Positions 9,476 through 18,710 of a DNA stretch of 64,000 nucleotides are shown here, piece after piece (position 1 is the stretch's first letter; each line of letters opens with the position of its first letter). The DNA is from Acinetobacter sp. ANC 4910. Its GTDB lineage: Bacteria > Pseudomonadota > Gammaproteobacteria > Pseudomonadales > Moraxellaceae. The stretch lies in NCBI RefSeq assembly GCF_004331035.1, contig NZ_SJNT01000012.1:41082-105081 (forward strand), read 5' to 3'. The translations under genes and the position numbers were made by a program. The notes under the pieces were generated by a model, which saw nothing but the letters and a program-made list of their open reading frames with translations, was not told where the DNA came from and did not search any database.

Positions 9476-10011
9476 TTAGAAACTATAATTTCTATCATTA
9501 CCTAGTTTTAAAAATTGCGCTTCCATATCATTAAATGCGTCAGTAAAGCCATCCAATGAAATTTTATTCTCAATAAGTTGTTTTTTATTATTCTGGAATC
9601 GTGTAAAAGCATAATTTCCACCTTTGAATTGTTTAATCAGTTCGGAACCATTTCTAAATAATCCTTCACGTTCTTGGAGGATTTCTTTGTTATCTATATG
9701 AATAAAAGCGGGATTATCCTTTAAATGCTTTTCACCAATATTGACAATATATTGATGATTAACATGCAAAATAGAAATAGGACCTTTACTCATCACACAG
9801 GCTTTCATGTCTTCAAATACTTTGTATTGACATTTTATTTTCCAGCTAGCACGCCCGAGCAATTTACTCTCGGTTAAGTCAATTTCGGCATTATTGTTTG
9901 ATTTGGTATTAACTTTTAAAATTAAATTAGAAATTTGATCTTCAGATGCATAGGTATTGTTTGTAATAACGGGAGTTAGGATAAAAAAGGATAAAAAAAA
10001 ATTTTACGCAT
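9476..10011 (-). pseudogene. Secreted hypothetical protein with a +/-1 frameshift in a homopolymer near its start
   Basis: The frame ending at 9476 is open through 9862 and continues upstream without a stop, reading T-P-V-I-T-N-N-T-Y-A-S-E on entry. The only good start is the ATG at 10011, preceded by GGGGA. From that ATG the frame runs into a stop after 11 codons. Adding one base in the nine-base A-run at 9993-10001 (or the six-base run at 9983-9988) restores one frame of 178 codons starting with a textbook signal peptide (MRKIFFLSFF...TYASE). The mature part, with K-G-P-I-S-I-L-H-V and an F-N-D-M-E-A-Q-F tail, matches no family I recognise. It is either a pseudogene, a slippage-switched gene, or a sequencing error. 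Confidence 0.7.
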
Positions 10012-10840
10012 AATGAAATCCCCAGTATTTTAAAAAAGCTATAATAATCAACATTTTTTTGATATCTATTGCTTAATGTATCATTTTTAAAAAATAAGCG
10101 TGTTTTTTTACAAATTCTTTGAAATCTGTTGATTATTACTCATTTTTTTACTCAAACTACTCTCAAGTTGTAGAAGAATGCAAACTCTACTCGTTAATTC
10201 GTATAACCATTAAAATCTTAGTAGAGACCGAACTACAAAAAAATTTAGACCAATACAAACATCATATTTAAAGTCAGTTCATGATTCACCGAGCACCACA
10301 AAGTGAAGGACAATCTTTCAAAATTAAGAAGCAACATTGAACTCAGATGGATAGCCAATATTTATTACACAAGTTTCTAACTGCTGTCAAAAAGTCGAAT
10401 ACTTACCCAGATTTGAAGAGTCTATAAATTCCTATTTTCTACTAAGTTCGAGCGCTTTCGATATTCATATACAAGAAAGCTGGCAAGTCTGCACAGTAAC
10501 TTATGGGTCATACCACAGAAAAATGCCTGAAGTTTATGCATCTAGGCATGAAATTTCAGGCAATGATGTTGAGATTGGAATTGCACTCCATTTACAGATG
10601 TGATGTAAGTTATATCTGTAAAATAACAGCTTAAATCATTGTTTTATATGACTTATTAAAACCCTATTTTTCTATAAAATTGGCATGTAAATAGGGTCAA
10701 AAATTAATAAATTTCATTGATATATGCTTATTTCACGCATATAAATAACAAATATCAATAAAAGCAATTGTTAGTTATCCCCATTTTTGCCTAAAATACT
10801 GCATGAGTAATTAAAACCATATTTTTAGGTAGCTGTCGCC
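10012..10840. other. Intergenic stretch with a possible decayed frame
   Basis: No supported gene occurs in these ~830 bases. An open plus-strand frame between stops at 10352 and 10601 reads plausibly as protein (for example H-I-Q-E-S-W-Q-V, then Y-A-S-R-H-E-I-S-G-N-D-V-E-I-G) but has no upstream start codon. It could be the tail of a lost gene. The rest is AT-rich and holds the fdxA promoter region at its right end. Confidence 0.25.
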
Positions 10841-11164
10841 ATGACCTTTGTTGTCACTGAAAACTGTATTAAATGTAAATATCAAGACTGTGTAGAAGTT
10901 TGCCCTGTTGACTGTTTCTACGAAGGTCCTAACTTCTTGGTGATTAACCCGGACGAATGTATTGACTGTGCACTGTGCGAACCAGAATGCCCTGCAAATG
11001 CAATTTTCTCTGAAGATGAGTTGCCAGAAGGTCAAGAAGTATTTATCGAACTGAATGCAGAACTTGCACAAAAATGGCCAAACATTACTCAAATTGGTGA
11101 CCAACCTGCTGACCGTGAAGAATGGAATGGTAAAGCAGACAAGTTACAATATCTTGAAAAATAA
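10841..11164 (+). CDS. fdxA: FdxA-type 7Fe ferredoxin
   Basis: Small soluble electron carrier with one [3Fe-4S] and one [4Fe-4S] cluster, 107 residues as usual. Cysteines fall at 9, 12, 17, 21 and 25 and at 40, 43, 46 and 50; the second group is C-x2-C-x2-C-x3-C-P. The extended acidic C-terminal tail after the second cluster is typical of Azotobacter FdI/FdxA-like proteins. The gene is monocistronic, with its own terminator a few bases downstream. The redox partner in Acinetobacter is not evident from context. Confidence 0.95.
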   Translation: MTFVVTENCIKCKYQDCVEVCPVDCFYEGPNFLVINPDECIDCALCEPECPANAIFSEDELPEGQEVFIELNAELAQKWPNITQIGDQPADREEWNGKADKLQYLEK

Positions 11165-11170
11165 GCCATT

Positions 11171-11204
11171 AAAAAAAGATCAGCAGTTGCTGATCTTTTT
11201 TTAT
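11171..11204 (+). terminator. Rho-independent terminator of fdxA
   Basis: AGATCAGC and GCTGATCT form a perfect stem with a tetraloop, flanked by seven A on the left and a run of T on the right. It starts 7 nt after the fdxA stop. Confidence 0.9.
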
Positions 11205-11300
11205 ACCAAAAACACACATTTGATTGCAAAATTTCCAAATTTACATAACCCTTTTCGATTAAAATAAGCAGTTATATTTCTAAGCATTTGATTTTCATAC

Positions 11301-12017
11301 ATGAAGCATTTTTTCAAGGGTGTGCTCGGTTTGAGTATAATCCCTTTGGTTATGATCGGATGTAGTTCATCTCCTTATAAATCTGGGCAAGGCACACCTC
11401 ATGGAAAACGTATTTTTATTCCGCAAGAACGTGTAATTATCGAACGCCCAATTCCTCCTAAAATTATTCCGTATACCTACAACAGTTGGGTTGCTGCCAG
11501 TGATAACTTACGACGCGTACGTGAATATGAAGTTTTCCTAGAAAAAAATAGCGTTGGTAATATTATTCCAACTTTTGAGTTATTACGTACTGCCCGCGAC
11601 TGGCAAAAATGTGGACGCTCTCAATACATGATTCCGACACGTGAATTATGGGCGAATCAGGTGCCGACATTAAAAGTTTTTAAATATCTTGTAGCATCCA
11701 AAGTATTAACCGACTTTGAAGTCACGTCTGTTTACCGCGACTTAACGCTCAACCAATGTGCGGGTGGTGCAAGCTCTTCACGCCATTTGTTTAATTCAGC
11801 CATCGATTTCCGTATTGGCCCTGAATATCCTCAACCAGAAGATTACGCTTTTATTGAAAATACCAAATTTAAGCTGTGTCAGTTCTGGGAACAATACGGT
11901 CAAAGTCTTAATATGGGCTTAGGCTTGTATGCTTCTGGACAAATTCATATTGATACTCAAGGCTACCGTACTTGGGGTCCAGATTTAAGTCGCTCCTCAT
12001 CCATGTGTAATTATTAA
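11301..12017 (+). CDS. Lipoprotein with M15-like (D,D-carboxypeptidase) domain
   Basis: Predicted envelope lipoprotein of 238 residues: a signal peptide with lipidation Cys at C21 (V-M-I-G-C). The C-terminal half looks like a peptidase M15A/YcbK-type zinc domain: S-S-R-H162-L-F-N-S-A-I-D169 matches the S-x-H-x(6)-D zinc motif, and G-Q-I-H216-I-D supplies the third ligand. Such domains cut or bind D-Ala-containing peptidoglycan peptides. The N-terminal linker is rich in Pro and basic residues, as in anchored cell-wall proteins. Monocistronic with a terminator right after it. Hydrolase activity is inferred from conserved ligands only. Confidence 0.75.
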   Translation: MKHFFKGVLGLSIIPLVMIGCSSSPYKSGQGTPHGKRIFIPQERVIIERPIPPKIIPYTYNSWVAASDNLRRVREYEVFLEKNSVGNIIPTFELLRTARDWQKCGRSQYMIPTRELWANQVPTLKVFKYLVASKVLTDFEVTSVYRDLTLNQCAGGASSSRHLFNSAIDFRIGPEYPQPEDYAFIENTKFKLCQFWEQYGQSLNMGLGLYASGQIHIDTQGYRTWGPDLSRSSSMCNY

Positions 12018-12030
12018 CACGCATTCCATG

Positions 12031-12060
12031 ACAGAGGTCTAAACACCTCTGTTTTTTATT
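12031..12060 (+). terminator. Rho-independent terminator
   Basis: ACAGAGGT (12031-12038) and ACCTCTGT (12045-12052) form a perfect stem with a 6-nt loop followed by T5 and more T/A. It lies 14 nt after the M15-like lipoprotein gene. Confidence 0.88.
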
Positions 12061-12143
12061 TTCAGTGATTAATATTCAGAGAGAATTGAACTCTGTCTAG
12101 AAATGTTTAAAATGCACTGATTCGATATTTAGGCGCTAAGATT

Positions 12144-12809
12144 ATGCAAGAAATGTGGTCAGAGATTGATAATTTTATCGATACACATTTAATTCCTGAA
12201 GACCCAATTCTGTTACAAACCCTTGAAAACACAGCTCAAAAAGGTTTCCCTGATCATCTAGCTGTCGCTCCGAATCAAGGCATGCTGTTACAAATGCTCA
12301 TTCAAATGAATCAATGTAAACGTGTTCTTGAACTTGGCACTTTTGCTGCATACAGCACCATGTGGTTGGCCCGTGCACTGCCTAAAGATGGTTATATTCT
12401 TACCATTGAAGGACGTGATACGCATGCCGCACTGGGTCAAGAAAATATAGACCGCGCCAATTTACCACAAACTGTTGAACTGAAAGTCGGACGTGCAGCA
12501 GACGTACTTAAAGCCCTACCCGCCGATTTTGAACCTTTTGATTTTATTTTTATTGATGCCGACAAACAAAGCTATCCTGAATACTTGGAACTCAGTTTAG
12601 ACTTGTCTCACTCAGGTACAATTATTGTGTTAGATAATGTGATTCGTGCTGGTGATATCGTGAATCCTGACAATCACAAGCCGAGTATTGAAGGTATTCG
12701 GGAAACTTTTGCACGCTTGCAAAACCATCCAAGATTATTGTCTTCTACAGCACTACAGACGGTCGGCAGTAAAGGACATGATGGTTTTGCAATTGCAATT
12801 GTAAAATAG
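12144..12809 (+). CDS. SAM-dependent O-methyltransferase (family 3)
   Basis: Class I methyltransferase of 221 residues, close to catechol/caffeoyl-CoA O-methyltransferase-like family 3. SAM-binding motif I is L-E-L-G-T-F-A-A-Y-S-T; the divalent-metal and substrate-site segment is F-I-D-A-D-K-Q-S-Y, and V-L-D-N-V gives the second metal region. These proteins methylate hydroxyls of small aromatics, but bacterial members are mostly uncharacterised. It stands alone between the lipoprotein gene and the convergent universal stress protein gene, so context adds nothing about its substrate. Confidence 0.85.
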   Translation: MQEMWSEIDNFIDTHLIPEDPILLQTLENTAQKGFPDHLAVAPNQGMLLQMLIQMNQCKRVLELGTFAAYSTMWLARALPKDGYILTIEGRDTHAALGQENIDRANLPQTVELKVGRAADVLKALPADFEPFDFIFIDADKQSYPEYLELSLDLSHSGTIIVLDNVIRAGDIVNPDNHKPSIEGIRETFARLQNHPRLLSSTALQTVGSKGHDGFAIAIVK

Positions 12810-12833
12810 CGAACAAAGCACAAAAAACACTCT

Positions 12834-12910
12834 ATTGTATTTTTATTTTAAAATACAATTATTTATAAACATTGTCCATATAGTTATCCACATATAATGC
12901 GGATAACTAT
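12834..12910. terminator. Two hairpins between convergent genes
   Basis: Stem 1 pairs ATTGTATTTT (12834-12843) with AAAATACAAT (12850-12859). Stem 2 pairs ATAGTTATCC (12880-12889) with GGATAACTAT (12901-12910). Both are perfect and lie between the convergent methyltransferase and universal stress protein genes, so a terminator role is likely, although neither has a long T-tract. Confidence 0.5.
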
Positions 12911-12937
12911 AAATCGGCGTAATCCATTCTAAATTCT

Positions 12938-13780
12938 TTATTTTGCAACCAAGAGTGGAACTGTTGAATTTCTGAATATTGTGGTGGTAATACTTCCCAA
13001 AAAGAATTGGTGAATTTTACTGTGGCTAAATGCCCCCATAACCACTAATTTAATATCATGTTCTCGCTGATATTCCAAGATGTTTTCTGAAACATCGCCA
13101 TAACGGTATTCTACAACGACATCTAAACCCGCATCTCTTAAGAACTGTGAGGGTTCATTTAAAATTTCAGGATGATCTCCGACATAAAGCAAATGGCATT
13201 GTAATAGCCGCAGTAAATCACTCTGTGCAATTCGGTGCATCATCTTGATACAGGTCGGTGAATATTCATAGGCAAAAATAAACCGTGTAGGTGGAACAAA
13301 TTTTTCACCCACTGTCAGTACCGTACTGTTAACACCACGAATAAAGTTTTCAACATTGCCACCAATCGGTTTGTTACGCTCAGCAGAGCGCTCGCCCACC
13401 CGACCAATAACTGCAATATCATCTTCTTTGAGCACATGAAAACTTTGTTCTAGAAAGTCACCTTTCTCCTGAATATGCGTTGCATCTAGGCCATACTTTT
13501 CTTTCACCATCTCAGAAATATGATTGAGCAGGTTATTGCTATAATCGAGGGCTAATTGACTTTGTTTTTGTTCAAGTTCTGCCAGCTCTTTCAGTAACAT
13601 TGCATTACTTTCAAAACCGATTACCCCGCTGATTTCACCTAAATGGTAACTGGCGGGATAGTAATCTAGCACTTGTAATAACACGAGTTCGCGTTGTGTT
13701 TGCTTTGCAATCCAAGCCGCTGCTTCTGCGACAGCATTGATGCAGGGAGAAGAATCTATACACGCTATTACCCGTTTCAT
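12938..13780 (-). CDS. Tandem universal stress protein (two UspA domains)
   Basis: Cytoplasmic stress-related protein of 280 residues with two UspA domains (about 1-150 and 165-280). The second carries the ATP-binding pattern G-A-F-S-H-S followed by F-L-G-S-I-T, close to the G-x2-G-x9-G-S/T consensus; the first has I-G-R-V-G-E-R-S and a later G-G-N-V, a looser version. Tandem Usp proteins of this size are common in gammaproteobacteria (UspE-like) and affect stress survival. Transcribed alone, converging on the methyltransferase gene. Confidence 0.9.
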   Translation of the reverse strand: MKRVIACIDSSPCINAVAEAAAWIAKQTQRELVLLQVLDYYPASYHLGEISGVIGFESNAMLLKELAELEQKQSQLALDYSNNLLNHISEMVKEKYGLDATHIQEKGDFLEQSFHVLKEDDIAVIGRVGERSAERNKPIGGNVENFIRGVNSTVLTVGEKFVPPTRFIFAYEYSPTCIKMMHRIAQSDLLRLLQCHLLYVGDHPEILNEPSQFLRDAGLDVVVEYRYGDVSENILEYQREHDIKLVVMGAFSHSKIHQFFLGSITTTIFRNSTVPLLVAK

Positions 13781-13902
13781 TGTTCGCCTCTCAATTAGTC
13801 TCTGGGGACTATAGGTCTATTTGTTGTCTCTAAACTTAGCACATCTATTCATGAGTTGGCATCTTTTGTGTAACCGAGAGTGATGAAAAATATACAATTA
13901 TT

Positions 13903-14520
13903 CTATTCACGGTAACGAATAAAGCGTGCCGGGTTACCTGCCACAATTTCTTTTTCACCCACATCTTTGGTGACCATACTTTGCATTCCAACAATAGCAT
14001 GATCTCCTATTTTCACCCCATCCTTGACACCCACATGTGCACCTAACCAGACATCGCGCCCAATTTCAATTCCTTGTGAACGTACAGGTTGCTGGTAAAT
14101 AGGTTGGTCTAGTTGCATACCATGATCAAAAGCATAAAGATGACTATAAGCTGCTATACGTACCTGATCATGCAATTTAATCCCGACCCGCCCACCATCC
14201 AAAATACAATGGTGATTGATTGCGACTTCATTACCAATGTCGAGTGGTCCATGCAAAGTACAATCCGCTGCAATAAAGCAATTGTCTCCAATTTTGATGG
14301 TACGCCCACGCTCCGCAAAAATATGCGCCAATGGCGAAATAAAACAGTTCTTGCCAATCTCAACTGTTTCCATTTCTCTTAAATATTGTTGATATTCATT
14401 TTGCCATTGCTCTGCCCATGCGCGATGCTTCGGCTTTAAAGTCCAGTAGAGCCAAGGCATATAATTGAGTCGGTGTTTATGCTGTTCACGATATTTAAGT
14501 AAAGGATCTTGTTCAGTCAT
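13903..14520 (-). CDS. Acyltransferase with left-handed beta-helix (hexapeptide repeats)
   Basis: The 205 residues form a trimeric left-handed beta-helix acyltransferase related to maltose/galactoside O-acetyltransferases and colanic-acid transferases. Hexapeptide-type turns are visible at I-G-K-N-C-F-I, I-G-D-N-C-F-I-A, I-G-N-E-V-A-I and I-G-D-H-A-I-V-G, with a presumed catalytic His in the A-F-D-H-G loop. The C-terminal A-G-N-P-A-R segment is the family hallmark. Its start overlaps the end of the YigZ gene by 8 bp, so the two are translationally coupled. Acceptor substrate unknown; a surface sugar is likely. Confidence 0.85.
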   Translation of the reverse strand: MTEQDPLLKYREQHKHRLNYMPWLYWTLKPKHRAWAEQWQNEYQQYLREMETVEIGKNCFISPLAHIFAERGRTIKIGDNCFIAADCTLHGPLDIGNEVAINHHCILDGGRVGIKLHDQVRIAAYSHLYAFDHGMQLDQPIYQQPVRSQGIEIGRDVWLGAHVGVKDGVKIGDHAIVGMQSMVTKDVGEKEIVAGNPARFIRYRE

Positions 14521-15115
14521 GCTGATCTTCCACTAACTTCAGTTGTTCACGACCGCGAGTCACATCCCGAATTTTGTCTGCTAATTCTGAAATTTGATGA
14601 ACTTGCAACTGTAACTCGACAACAACACCATCTGCTGTATATTGCTCTTGAAAGTCAATTCCCTGATGTTGCATTTCATATTGAAAGATCGACCACTCCG
14701 AAAACTGACAACTAAAATGTGCCATTTTCTTTTCGATTAATTCAATTTTCTCTGCTAGAAGTAGACATTGCCCTGCACTGCCACCATAAGCACGCACTAA
14801 ACCGCCTGTACCCAATTTTACCCCACCATACCAACGGTTCACGAGCACCAGTACATTCGTAAGCTCATTCCCTTCTATGGTTGCCAGTATAGGGCGCCCA
14901 GCCGTGCCAGAGGGCTCACCATCATCATTAAACCGAACCTGATGTCCAATTTTCCATGCCCAACATTGATGGGTCGTGGTGATATCTTTGTTTTCTTCGA
15001 GAAAACTTTTTACCGCAGCCTCATTTTCCACTGGAACTGCAATGGCTTGAAAATGACTTTTCTTTATTTCTTCTTGATAACTGACTTGGGCTGCAATAGT
15101 GAAAGGCATATTCAA
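14513..15115 (-). CDS. YigZ / IMPACT family protein (UPF0029)
   Basis: The 200 residues match the conserved YigZ/IMPACT family. Hallmarks are H-Q-C-W-A-W, D-D-G-E-P-S-G-T-A-G-R-P-I and V-V/L-N-R-W-Y-G-G-V-K-L-G-T-G-G-L. The N-terminal UPF0029 domain (about 15-120) is followed by a ferredoxin-like second domain. In eukaryotes IMPACT modulates the Gcn2 kinase; the bacterial role is unknown. It is followed by the beta-helix acyltransferase in the same operon. Confidence 0.92.
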   Translation of the reverse strand: MNMPFTIAAQVSYQEEIKKSHFQAIAVPVENEAAVKSFLEENKDITTTHQCWAWKIGHQVRFNDDGEPSGTAGRPILATIEGNELTNVLVLVNRWYGGVKLGTGGLVRAYGGSAGQCLLLAEKIELIEKKMAHFSCQFSEWSIFQYEMQHQGIDFQEQYTADGVVVELQLQVHQISELADKIRDVTRGREQLKLVEDQHD

Positions 15116-15180
15116 AAATAACTAACAGGAATAGAATAATTGTAACGTGTTTCAATCAGTAACTTAAACCAATGCGAATA

Positions 15181-15207
15181 AAAAACCCCCATAGTTATGG
15201 AGGTTAG
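15181..15207 (-). terminator. Terminator of the kdsD-lptB operon
   Basis: Read on the minus strand, CC-T-CCATA and TATGG-G-GG form a stem with one mismatch, followed by TTTTTTAT. It lies just beyond the lptB stop, at the end of the kdsD-kdsC-lptC-lptA-lptB run. Confidence 0.7.
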
Positions 15208-15234
15208 TTTTGAAATACATCTATGTCTGGTATT

Positions 15235-15981
15235 TTAGACGGTAAAATCTTCGCCCAAATATACCTGACGAACTGTTTCATTTTCTAAAATTTCTTGTGG
15301 TGTCCCTTCAGCAATGACGGCCCCCTCACTGACAATATACGCACGCTCACAAATCGCCAATGTTTCACGCACGTTATGATCCGTAATTAACACTCCAATG
15401 CCACGATCTTTGAGGGTACGGATAATGTCTTTAATGTCATTTACAGAAATTGGATCGACCCCTGCAAATGGTTCATCTAACAGCATAAATTTAGGATCTG
15501 CGGCTAAAGCACGTGCGATTTCAGCACGACGGCGCTCACCACCCGAAACGCTCATACCCAATGAGTCTTTAATATGAGTAATTTTAAAATCTGCCAATAA
15601 CTCAGTCAAACGCTGTTGACGTTGCTGCTTACTGAGATCTTTACGGGTTTCTAAAATTGCCATAATATTTTCAGAAATCGTCAATTTTCTAAAAATAGAG
15701 GCTTCTTGCGGTAAATAACCAATTCCTTTGCGCGCACGTTCATGCATCGCTAGGTCAGACATATCTAGATCATCCAGATGAATCTCACCTTTGTCCATGC
15801 GAACGAGTCCAACCACCATATAGAAACTGGTCGTTTTACCGGCTCCATTCGGACCTAGTAAACCAACAATTTGTCCACTATGCATACTAAAAGAAACGTC
15901 TTTTACCACCCAACGCTTACTATAGTTTTTTGCAAGATGTTTAATACAAAGTTTTTGTGTCGCAGTCTCAACCTGATCCAT
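15235..15981 (-). CDS. lptB: LPS export ABC transporter ATP-binding protein LptB
   Basis: ATPase of the LptB2FG complex that extracts LPS/LOS from the inner membrane. 248 residues; Walker [10 protein letters not shown] at 43-51, signature [15 protein letters not shown], Walker [12 protein letters not shown], and the H-loop T-D-H-N-V-R. The start ATG overlaps the lptA stop by one base, a typical translational coupling. It is last in the conserved kdsD-kdsC-lptC-lptA-lptB order. Confidence 0.97.
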   Translation of the reverse strand: MDQVETATQKLCIKHLAKNYSKRWVVKDVSFSMHSGQIVGLLGPNGAGKTTSFYMVVGLVRMDKGEIHLDDLDMSDLAMHERARKGIGYLPQEASIFRKLTISENIMAILETRKDLSKQQRQQRLTELLADFKITHIKDSLGMSVSGGERRRAEIARALAADPKFMLLDEPFAGVDPISVNDIKDIIRTLKDRGIGVLITDHNVRETLAICERAYIVSEGAVIAEGTPQEILENETVRQVYLGEDFTV

Positions 15982-16547
15982 TAATCACGCGCTCCTGGGA
16001 AGGATTTAGCACTTGAAGGTGGAATCACAATTTGCACACGACCAGACGATGAACCCGTGCTGTTCGGTGTTCCTGTAGCTTCAATATCGCCTTTATTCAT
16101 ACTATATTTTAAAGTATTACCGCGGATACTTGCACCATTTTGCTCCAGCATTGCACCGCCTGACATGGTAATAATACCTGTGTCAGCGTTATAAACAATT
16201 TTCTGCGCTTGACCTTTTGCTAAGCCTTTATTGGCATCTAATTGCTGCTGAAAACGTGCAGGCCCACCTGTTGCGGTGATTGTACTGATCTCTTTTTTCT
16301 GATTCAGATTGGCAACAATCGAGTTAGCCTGTAACCGCATGGTGCCTTGTTCAATAATTACATTACCAGAGTACGTTGTTACCCCTGTTTTTTCATTAAA
16401 AGTCGCACGGTCTGCCACCAAAGAAATTGGCTGATTACGATCCGAAGGAATTGCAAAAGCAGAAGATGCTGCAATAATTCCGATACTAAGTACAACTGCT
16501 TTTTTAAGGAAAGCTTTATAAGCTTGAAACTTAAGATTTTGGTTCAT
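15981..16547 (-). CDS. lptA: Periplasmic LPS transport protein LptA
   Basis: Periplasmic bridge protein (OstA/LptA fold) carrying LPS from LptC to LptD. From the ATG at 16547 it is 188 residues with a signal peptide ending at A-S-S-A-F-A, then the beta-jellyroll ([19 protein letters not shown]). The frame extends to 16586, but 16547 has GAGGAAAG right in front and gives a proper signal peptide, so it is preferred. It overlaps the lptC 3' end by 17 bp. Confidence 0.94.
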   Translation of the reverse strand: MNQNLKFQAYKAFLKKAVVLSIGIIAASSAFAIPSDRNQPISLVADRATFNEKTGVTTYSGNVIIEQGTMRLQANSIVANLNQKKEISTITATGGPARFQQQLDANKGLAKGQAQKIVYNADTGIITMSGGAMLEQNGASIRGNTLKYSMNKGDIEATGTPNSTGSSSGRVQIVIPPSSAKSFPGARD

Positions 16548-17085
16548 ACTTTCCTCGAATATTAAAAAATTCGTATTGACCATCATTTAAATTGGCTTTC
16601 AATCCCTGACTGACAAACTCTGCTTGTGGAGATTGCACAGTCACTTGACGGTTTGTTTCTATTACACGGGTTTGCGGAAATGCCGTCAGCTCATCAGTTA
16701 AAAACTGCATTTTCCCCTGCCCTTGATCTAACAACTTGGTAGCAACAACCTGTTGAGACAAAACAACTTTTTTATTGTCTTCATAACCGTTGGCTTGCTT
16801 CGCAAAAAAAGTCGCATTTACAGCGCCATCTTTGTACATTGAAGCATTCAAGTTCTCGAGTTTAGTGGTTTGCTTTTGCATATCCTGTTCAAGTCGATCA
16901 ATTTGAGCACGAATATATAAATTCCCAGCATCATCGGTTTGGGTTAGATTAATTTTTTCTGCGGAATAGGTCATACTCCGTGCAGATTCACTTTCTAATT
17001 TATTCCCTTTACCACTGTAATAGTAATAACCACCACTTACAGCAGCAATTGCAATCGCCGTGATATATAAAACTTTGGTATCCAT
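16531..17085 (-). CDS. lptC: LPS transport protein LptC
   Basis: Inner-membrane-anchored component that passes LPS from LptB2FG to LptA. 184 residues: one N-terminal transmembrane helix (about 5-23, V-L-Y-I-T-A-I-A-I-A-A-V) with the rest periplasmic in a beta-jellyroll. L-S-Q-Q-V-V-A-T-K and the C-terminal [13 protein letters not shown] are LptC-like. Sequence conservation of LptC is low, so the call leans on position between kdsC and lptA. Confidence 0.92.
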   Translation of the reverse strand: MDTKVLYITAIAIAAVSGGYYYYSGKGNKLESESARSMTYSAEKINLTQTDDAGNLYIRAQIDRLEQDMQKQTTKLENLNASMYKDGAVNATFFAKQANGYEDNKKVVLSQQVVATKLLDQGQGKMQFLTDELTAFPQTRVIETNRQVTVQSPQAEFVSQGLKANLNDGQYEFFNIRGKYEPKS

Positions 17086-17129
17086 AAGTGTGGTTCTTCA
17101 CTAAAAACAATTATGTACGTATATAAGCA

Positions 17130-17669
17130 TTAATGCGGGATTGTAATAAATTTTTCAAGTAGCTCTTGGTAAGTCCCTTTCGCCATAAGTAGCATGTCAC
17201 AAACTTCACGTACTGCACCACGACCACCCATCGCTTGTGTGACCAAATCAGCGCGACGACGCACTTCAACATGACCATTCGGCACCGTTACTTTCATCCC
17301 TGCAATAGAAAAAGCTGAAAGATCAGGCCAGTCATCACCCATATATAAACAATCATCTGGTGAAAGGTTGAGTTGAGCACACGCTTCACGCAAAGCCACA
17401 CCTTTATCTTCACGCCCTTGAAAAACCAAGTCTACGCCTAAATCTGACATACGCTTTTCAACGATATTACTTTTACGGCCTGTAATAATAATCACTTTCA
17501 CGCCAGACTTTTGTACCAGTTTCATGCCTAAACCATCACGAATATCAAAGGATTTAATTTCATCCCCTGTATTGGTTAAAGTCACAAAACCATCACTTAA
17601 AATACCATCGACATCTAATACGAGCGCTTGAATATGACGTGCTTGTTCTAATAAAACATAAGATGCCAT
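17130..17669 (-). CDS. kdsC: 3-deoxy-D-manno-octulosonate-8-phosphate phosphatase
   Basis: HAD-family phosphatase that dephosphorylates Kdo-8-P to Kdo for lipid A inner-core synthesis. 179 residues; catalytic D19-V-D21-G at the N-terminus, I-I-T-G-R (motif II), and Y-M-G-D-D-W-P-D (motif IV). No cap domain, as expected for tetrameric KdsC. It lies 3 bp after kdsD. Confidence 0.96.
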   Translation of the reverse strand: MASYVLLEQARHIQALVLDVDGILSDGFVTLTNTGDEIKSFDIRDGLGMKLVQKSGVKVIIITGRKSNIVEKRMSDLGVDLVFQGREDKGVALREACAQLNLSPDDCLYMGDDWPDLSAFSIAGMKVTVPNGHVEVRRRADLVTQAMGGRGAVREVCDMLLMAKGTYQELLEKFITIPH

Positions 17670-17672
17670 GGA

Positions 17673-18650
17673 TTAATTTACCCCTGCTTGAATTAAGTCA
17701 TGCATGCTAATCACACCAATGACTTTATTGGCATCATCCACAACTACAAATTGATTGATTTTTTTGTCGCGTAATTTTTCTAAAGCTTTTACCGCACGTG
17801 CTTCTTGAGAAATGGTCGCAGGGTTTTGAATCATTACTTCTGAAACTGGCAAGTTCACATCAAAACCTTGCTGCTTATCGATTAAACGGCGTAAATCACC
17901 ATCTGTGAAAATTCCCAATAAACGATCTTCGCTATCTACAACCGTAGTTAAACCCAAACGCTTATTTGAAATTTCATATAGAACTTTATTCATTGGGGTT
18001 TCAGGTGCAACTTTCGGCAGATCTGCGCCCGTGTGCATTAGGTGTTTTACATGTAATAACAAACGCTTACCTAAAGCTCCAGCAGGGTGCGAACGTGCGA
18101 AATCATCCGCAGTAAAACCACGTGCTTCTAATAAAGCCACCGCCAATGCATCACCCAAAGCCAAAGTGGCAGTGGTACTTGAAGTTGGTGCAAGACCTAA
18201 TGGACAAGCTTCTTGAATATTGCCTAAAGTAAGTGCCACATCGGCATTTTGTGGCATTGGGCCAGTATCATCAGCACTAATGGTAATTAAGGGAACTTCC
18301 AAGTGCTTAATTAACGGCATCAACATCATAATTTCATCACTCTTACCCGAGTTTGAAATTGCAATGAGTACATCACCACGAACTAACATGCCTAAATCGC
18401 CATGTCCTGCTTCGCCAGGATGCATGAAGAATGAAGGTGTCCCTGTAGAAGCAAATGTAGCCGCCATTTTACGACCAATATGCCCTGATTTACCCATGCC
18501 TGTTACCACTAAGCGCCCTTTGCACTGTAAGATAATTTCACAGGCATAACTGAAACGCTCATCTATTTGCGTTGCTAATACACCTAAAGCTTGTTCTTCA
18601 ATGCGCAAAGTTTCTAATGCGGCTTTCTGAAAATCGATTGGATTCGGCAT
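17673..18650 (-). CDS. kdsD: D-arabinose-5-phosphate isomerase
   Basis: Interconverts D-ribulose-5-P and D-arabinose-5-P, the first step towards Kdo. An N-terminal SIS domain (about 35-190, with G-M-G-K-S-G-H-I and S-N-S-G-K-S-D-E) is followed by two CBS domains (about 205-325). The frame extends to a TTG at 18674 (333 residues). The ATG at 18650 gives 325 residues, beginning MPNPIDFQKAAL as expected for Acinetobacter KdsD; neither start has a strong ribosome site. First gene of the Kdo/Lpt operon. Confidence 0.95.
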   Translation of the reverse strand: MPNPIDFQKAALETLRIEEQALGVLATQIDERFSYACEIILQCKGRLVVTGMGKSGHIGRKMAATFASTGTPSFFMHPGEAGHGDLGMLVRGDVLIAISNSGKSDEIMMLMPLIKHLEVPLITISADDTGPMPQNADVALTLGNIQEACPLGLAPTSSTTATLALGDALAVALLEARGFTADDFARSHPAGALGKRLLLHVKHLMHTGADLPKVAPETPMNKVLYEISNKRLGLTTVVDSEDRLLGIFTDGDLRRLIDKQQGFDVNLPVSEVMIQNPATISQEARAVKALEKLRDKKINQFVVVDDANKVIGVISMHDLIQAGVN

Positions 18651-18710
18651 GGCTTGTAAATTCAACGTTGGCAACCTTAAACTCGATAAGAGTTGATTTC
18701 AGGGCAATTC

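Noticed and set aside
10811..11104. Minus-strand 97-residue frame opposite fdxA
   Set aside because: It lies antisense to a clear ferredoxin gene whose codon pattern and motifs explain the sequence.
16347..16565. Plus-strand frame opposite lptA/lptC
   Set aside because: Antisense shadow of the conserved lptC-lptA overlap.
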